From Phytophthora hibernalis (taxonomy: Eukaryota; Oomycota; Peronosporomycetes; Peronosporales; Peronosporaceae): a stretch of 64,000 bases of DNA. The DNA is taken from contig JAAKBF010000354.1 of NCBI GenBank assembly GCA_012656075.1, positions 62,001 through 126,000 of the forward strand, read 5' to 3'. Positions within the stretch are counted from its first letter, which is position 1, and every line of letters starts with the position of its first letter. Below are positions 58,592-64,000 of this stretch, piece by piece. The notes under the pieces were generated by a model. That model worked only from the letters and a program-made list of their open reading frames with translations. It made no database searches and was not told the DNA's origin. The translations under genes and the position numbers were made by a program.

Positions 58592-59628
58592 ATGGCCGAG
58601 TTCCCGGCGGAGTTCCTCTCGCTGGAGGCGGACTTCGTGGACAGCAAAATGGCCATCAACAACAGCATCACAGAGATGCTGCGTGGCGGAGGTGAGTTCG
58701 CTGACGTCGCTTCCTCTACTGCAAAAGATTGACGCGGCGACGCTTTAACCTGGTCGTGCTGTGTGCAGCCAACGCCGTCTCAAGCGCCTCGCAGCTCGCC
58801 CAGGCGCGTGTAGTGGAAGCCCAACGCTGTGTAAGTGACTGTAGATTGGAGTCAGAACTGGAGTTGTGGCTGACTATTGTGACGACCCACAGATGAAGCT
58901 CATGACGGTGGAAGTGCGAGGCAGACAGCCCAGTCTGCGGAAGGCGATGCAGACCAAGGTGCAGTTAGGCTTCTGAGAGCAATTGCTGCTGTCGTTTTAG
59001 GCACTGACAGAGCTGGTTATTGGTAGATCAACTTGTACCGGGATGAGCTGCAGGGCCTTATCCGAGACTTGGAACGCGCGCAGCTCATGGCTCGAGAGGA
59101 AAAAGCGACGTCATCCTCTGCGAATCAGGTGGGTAAAAGGTTGCAACACGTTTGTGGTATGTTAATGTCTGACGTGTTACCTGCTCAGTCTTCGCAGTAC
59201 GAGCGCTTGATCAAGGGCAACGATCGCCTGACCAAGTGAGTTCGTTGCTGGTAGTGGTGTCACAGGTGAGCTAACTGTTGTGCAGGTCTTCCAAGAAGCT
59301 TGAAGACACACACCGCATCGTCGCAGAGACGGAAGAGGTCGGCATTACGGTGCTGGACACGCTGGCGCAGCAGCGTGAGAGTCTCCTCGGAGCCCATGAG
59401 AAGGTAGGCTCTCCAACTTGCTCCCTTTACCTGTCAGGAGACTAATTACTCTTGTCGTAGGTCCGTGAGACGGGTGCCATGACAACCGAAGCGCGACGCA
59501 TCCTGCAGCGCATGACGCGCCGGATCATCACCAACACGATCGTGCTGTACACAACCATCTTCGTGCTCATCGCTGCCATTTGCTACGTGCTCTACGCCGA
59601 CTTCATCCGGGCCACCCGCCTCTTCTAA
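58592..59628 (+). CDS. VTI1: VTI1-type Qb-SNARE
   Basis: Tail-anchored SNARE for Golgi-endosome-vacuole fusion. Seven short exons (first ATG at 58592; GT-AG introns of 50-75 bases). An N-terminal three-helix regulatory region (LEADFVDSKMAINNSITEML, LMTVEVRGRQPSLRKAM) is followed by the linker SSQYERLIKGNDRLTK. The SNARE motif has LEDTHRIVAETEEVGITVLD and a hydrophobic layer pattern with the zero-layer Gln region LAQQRESLLGAHEKV. The transmembrane anchor is NTIVLYTTIFVLIAAICYVLY, with a short FIRATRLF tail. It has the usual VTI1 length of about 220 residues and no frame break. Confidence 0.88.
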
Positions 59629-59779
59629 CGAACCTGCATGTCATGACTGTCCATGAACGTGGCAGGCAACTCCTCCGTAAATATTTTGAATGCATTCATC
59701 AACTTACGTTTTTTTTCACTGTGAAGCGGCGCACTTCAACCTGCGCCCCTCCATGCAGACCGTTGATCCAGTATCGTAA

Positions 59780-62700
59780 ATGACGGAGGAGCACCGAATA
59801 GCGCAGTCGTCACCGCGTGGGGCGTCTCGTCCCGATCGTCCGTCGTCTACTCCGGGCGACAGGTGCCTCTCCTCGAGTTGGCCTTTCAGGGAGGAGACAT
59901 CCGACATGAAGACGGGTACGTAGCTCCGAGTACCAGTCGAATGGCCAATGGAGACGTCGTGGCAGCTACTGTATTGCCCAGAACTGCAGCTTCTTGGCAC
60001 GCAGGCAATGGCAGTGCAGCAGGTTACGAGTCGTCGTCTCTGACAGACGAGTCTGCGGATATGGAGGCGTCCGACCCCGCACTTTTCAAGCTGCAGTGGA
60101 GGAGCATGCACGTCGACTTGGGATGGATCCTGTAGTTGATGCAGAGTTGCTGTGGGTTGCAAGGGAGTCACTGGTAGCTCCGTTGCCGGATGGCTGGTAC
60201 CATGTTACAGCTACCGAAACAGGGCAGCCGTACTACTACAACGAGCTCTCGGGCGAGAGTCGATGGGATCATCCGAGTGACGACCAATTCCGTCAGGTTT
60301 TCAGAGAACTCAAGCAGAAACAATTGATGCAGGTCAATGCGCACGCGTTCCGAGACCCCCATCCAGCAGGGTATTATGCTACAGGAGCTGGGTATCAGAG
60401 TGGTGTGGCGTGGCAGGAAAAGGAACAGGAGCATCGGATACAGTACGCGGCGCCAACGCAGTCTGGATGGGATAACCGCCAGCAGCCGGGGGCTTATTAT
60501 CAAGGATATGAGACCCAGTACAAAGCTCCACCCGTACAAGTGTACTCGCCGCGAGAAGAAGACGGGCATATGCGTGCAGATTCAGAGAGCGTGCCCGTAT
60601 CATCAAATAGACAGCAAAATGCAGGTGAAAGCCAACTTGTTAGGAAGCTACAGGAGATGGAGGAGCAAAAGACGAGAGATGACGAGGTTACCACGGGAAT
60701 TCGGACAGAAGTTACGGATCTCAAACGCCAGATTGCAAGTCGTGATGAAGCTTTAGATGCTGTGAAGAGTGAGGCAGGTCAGCTTCGGGGAAAGCTCAAT
60801 GCGTTTAGGCAGCAGATGGAGGAGAGTACGAAAGAGAGCGAGGAAATACTGGTGGCAAGCCAAACTCTCAAGAGAGAGCTTTCACTAGCACGATCAGGGA
60901 TGGAAGGAAGCACAAAAGCGCACGAAGAGCTCCTGGAAATACACCAAGCACTCACGAAGGAGCTGGCACTAGCAAAAGCGAAGCTGAAAGAAGTGCAATT
61001 GAGACAACATGGGGAAGCTGAAGATGTTGAGTGTCTGCAAAGTCAACTGTCGAGCGAGCAAAGTGCAAGAACTCAACTTAAGCAGCAATTAGAACAAGCT
61101 ACGAAGCAACAGTCAGAAATGACAAGGAAGTTTGAGGCTGCACAGGCATCCATCCGGCGATTACAAGAAGATCTCTCAAGAAAGCATGAAACGGTGCAAA
61201 AGGAAGGTGAGGAAGTAGTAGCTGCTGCTGCTGAAGCGGCCGTCACGGCTACTGTAGCGGCCGCAACGGCTGCTGCAACGATCAAGGCAATTGGTGATCA
61301 GCTTGCCGACAAGGAAAAAGAGCTGGAAGCGGAGCGAGTCCGTGTGCTCTCCTTTGAACAAGAAATCGCGCAGCTCAAAGAAAGTCAAGCGACGACAAAG
61401 GAGACGCTGGAGCAGGATCTTCAGCAGCAGTTAAGAGCTTCGGTTGCTGAAGCGAATGCAAGTCGGAAGGAATTTGAGGTCATGAAGGTTGGTCTGACGG
61501 CTGCAATGGCAGAAAAGACTGCCTTGGGAGGCAGCTTGAGGAGCATAAAATCACTAGTGGCGCGCAAGTTAGTGAGCTGGAAGACCAGCAGCGTACACTG
61601 AAACGGGAGTTCCGAGCCATGGAGCGTGAGTTCAAGACGCAGCAAGGCTTGTCAAAGGAGCGAGAAGACGAGCTGGCGGGGCTAAATCTAGCACTGGAGA
61701 GTGCAGAGATAAAACTCTCTTCGGTAGCACAGACCATTCAGAAGGAACGCATGGAGGCATTTGCCGAGGCACAGCGTGCAGTAAGTTGGAGTCTTCGCTG
61801 GATCATGGTGACGGTGCCATTTTGCTAACGCTTGCTTCGTTTCACCTTTGTATTCCTCTACTGTAGAGCGCCGAAATCGTTCGCCAGGCAAACGAGGAGA
61901 AGGCTCGTATGGCTGAGCTCTACACGCAGGAAATGATGGCCCGACGGAAGCTGCACAACCGGCTCATGGAGCTGCAGGGCAACATTCGTGTATTTTGCCG
62001 AGTGCGTCCAATTCAACCAGTGGAGCTCAAAAGTGAGCAATCTGCCTTAGCGGTCTTCTTCCGCGATAACGATCACGAAAGCCTCGATCTATTCGTTGGT
62101 AGCGACGCTGGCGACAAGGCCAACCAGATTGGTCAGAAGCATGCCTTTGAGTTCGATCATGTCTTCCAACCGGACAGCACACAGGAACAAGTTTTTGAGC
62201 AGACTCGTGCTCTCGTGATGAGTGCTCTAGACGGCTTCAATGTTTGCATTTTCGCGTACGGCCAAACTGGTTCCGGCAAGACGCACACGATGGAAGGACC
62301 GGAGAGCGATCGCGGCGTCAACTTTCGTGCGCTGCGTGAACTCTTTTCCATTCGTGACGATCGCATGGCTGTAGGGAGTTTCGAGTGCTCCATGAAACTC
62401 AGCATATTGGAAGTGTACAACGAGAGTATTGTGGACCTTCTTGAAGGCGGTGGGCGTGGTTCAGGTGCAGCTTCACCTGCTGTCGGCAAAGGCCTGGATG
62501 TGCGAGTGGGCAAGACCGGCGTGTTCGTCGATAACCTGATCGAGGTCGAGGTTTTCAACGAAGGCGACGTGCTGGATCTGATGCGTTTGGGCCATTCTCA
62601 TCGCAGTGTGGGCTCGCATGATTTCAATGAGCACTCAAGTCGCTCGCATCTCGTGCTGTCCATTACGATTGAGACTGGTATGAAGGCTGATGCTCGAAGG

Positions 62701-63162
62701 AGGCAATCGAAGCTGCATCTGATCGACTTGGCCGGCTCCGAACGCGTGAGCAAGACTGCAGCGAGTGGACAACGACTGAAGGAGGCGCAAAACATTAATC
62801 GCTCGCTGTCTGCGCTGGGTGACGTGATCGCCGCGCTTGGTGCGAACAGCAAACACGTGCCGTACCGAAACTCGAAACTCACGTTCCTGCTGCAAGATTC
62901 GCTGAGTGGGAACTCGAAGGTGCTCATGTTCGTGAACGTGAGCCCTGTGCAGTGGAATGCATGGGAAACTCTTTGCTCCCTCAATTTTGCGTCGCGATGC
63001 CGCAGCGTGGCACTAGGCCAGGCGAAGGCAGCCACTGGAGCACCATCTCAGGGCAACGGAATGCAAACCACCATGAGCATGAGTGCAATGATTCCTACTA
63101 GTAGTAGCAACGGCAGTGGACGACCAATGGCACCCAGCACAAGGGCTGTACCGAGTCGGTGA
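59780..63162 (+). CDS. WW-domain kinesin-14 (C-terminal motor)
   Basis: Start MTEEHRIAQSSPRG. After two one-base breaks (about 59,915 and 60,097), a WW domain follows (PLPDGWYHVTATETGQPYYY...SRWDHPS). A long coiled coil is next (a third break at about 61,538 and one intron at 61,781-61,866). The motor domain is at the C-terminus. Its neck is RRKLHNRLMELQGNIRVFCR, typical of minus-end-directed kinesin-14. The P-loop is GQTGSGKTHTM, switch I FNEHSSRSH and switch II DLAGSERVSK. The tail is Ser/Met-rich. A WW domain on a kinesin-14 is an unusual combination, probably a cargo or scaffold (Pro-rich partner) binding module. Confidence 0.86.
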
Positions 63163-63272
63163 CCTACAATCAGTGAACAATGCAAACGATAACGAAGCAA
63201 AACACGAGAGGATAGAACACATTGTATTTTGCTAATTAGAAGCTGGAGGACAGGAGATCACGGGGCTTATCT

Positions 63273-64000
63273 TTACATGTTGGTGAGCTCCACCAGAACA
63301 GCCTCCACGTCACCATTGTGCTGGCTCAACAAGTCACAGCACACTTCCTCATCAATGTGAACCAGAATCCCCGGAGGACACCCAGCTCTCGAACCCATTC
63401 ACCACCTGTCTCGTCGATGGTTTCTTCAGCAATAGCAGCAGTCGAGTTGTCCACGATGTCCCACTCACGGTCTTCATCTTCGTCGCACAAAGTGTCGGCG
63501 TCGGACTCGTACACCGCCTCCTGCACTTGCTCGTCGGCATCTACCGGAACAAGTGCCGGCGGTTCGTCATCGCTGTCATCAGCAGTCATCTGATTCGTCT
63601 CGGACGTTACGGATGATACAGATTGCCGTAGATCCACCGTCACCGCCACTTCCGTTGATGGCGAGGACGGGGAAACTGCGGTCGGAGGTTTCACAAACTG
63701 CGTTGGGTCGAACTCGTCGTAACTGGTTCCGCTGGCGGATCGTCGGCGCTCGATCCCAGTTGCAACGGCCGATCCAGCTCGTCGCAGGCGGGTGCCGACG
63801 CCACTGCGCGCCGACAAGAGCAGCGTGCGCGTGTGCGCCGCCGAGTTGCCGAGCGACTCGCGGCTTCTGCCCAGCATTTCGCTGTTGCGGATCTGGTTGA
63901 GCGCCACGCCGGCCTGACTGACCGCCCGCACGAGCGAGTCGCGGCCTTTGCCCAGCAGTTCGCTGTGGCGCACGTGGTCCGAGGCCTGGCGCGCCAGCTC
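63273..64000 (-). CDS. Partial gene: AIM-like and UBA-like C-terminal region
   Basis: The frame is open from base 64,000 downwards, so the N-terminus lies beyond the window. It contains two short repeats (SELLGKGRDSLV and SEMLGRSRESLG), then Ser-rich and acidic disordered text. Next is DREWDIVDNS, an acidic Trp-x-x-Val-type Atg8-interacting motif (AIM) at 63,449-63,466. After a one-base break at about 63,370 (CCCC tract) comes a UBA-like end: VCCDLLSQHNGDVEAVLVEL, with stop TAA at 63,273-63,275. AIM plus UBA is the arrangement of selective autophagy receptors of the NBR1 type. The assignment is an inference pending the missing N-terminus. Confidence 0.5.

Overview
The window looks like nuclear DNA of an oomycete, most likely a Phytophthora-type species. 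The evidence is compact, closely spaced genes with short GT-AG introns (about 50-90 bases), flagellar and kinetochore genes in one genome, a CorA transporter carrying EF-hand-like segments, a Crypton-type tyrosine recombinase, and a small secreted ORF with RxLR-like and DEER motifs. No tRNA, rRNA, CRISPR array or prokaryotic operon was seen.

Layout. Positions 1-14,000 are mostly accessory DNA: an unplaced exon-like ORF at the left edge, a FAR1/MULE-like fragment, a CDK11 kinase (3.5-4.7 kb), two transposon-derived HTH genes (5.4-6.9 kb), a 20-bp minisatellite folded around a large nested palindrome (7.0-7.7 kb), a Crypton recombinase (7.8-9.8 kb), and a decayed acidic coding relic (12.2-13.0 kb). 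From 14.1 to 32.3 kb there is a dense run: ZW10, a broken RxLR-type effector, CorA, a PH-domain protein, DDI1, DNAJC17, a tiny four-exon DAD1-like gene, a p24 cargo receptor, a long coiled-coil protein and an MSS51-like protein. From 32.4 to 35.9 kb is a second accessory island with palindromes, a FAR1-domain gene and an orphan polyQ ORF. From 35.9 to 64.0 kb the genes are a PX-VPS9 Rab-GEF-like protein, CFAP65, deoxyhypusine synthase, a large solenoid/zinc-finger protein, SPB1, a multipass metallophosphoesterase, VTI1, a WW-domain kinesin-14, and a right-edge partial gene with an AIM-like motif and a UBA-like tail.

Themes. Several genes concern membrane traffic (ZW10, p24, PX-VPS9, VTI1), mitosis and microtubules (ZW10, DAD1-like, kinesin-14, CFAP65) and RNA or translation (SPB1, DHS, CDK11, DNAJC17). 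This is probably coincidental neighbourhood, not a cluster.

A dominant technical feature is that most long coding regions are interrupted by single-base frame breaks, roughly 35-40 in total. Essentially every one is cured by adding one base, often in a short homopolymer. I therefore read them mainly as base undercalls and annotate the interrupted genes as single CDS spans, noting each break. Spans of multi-exon genes include their introns.
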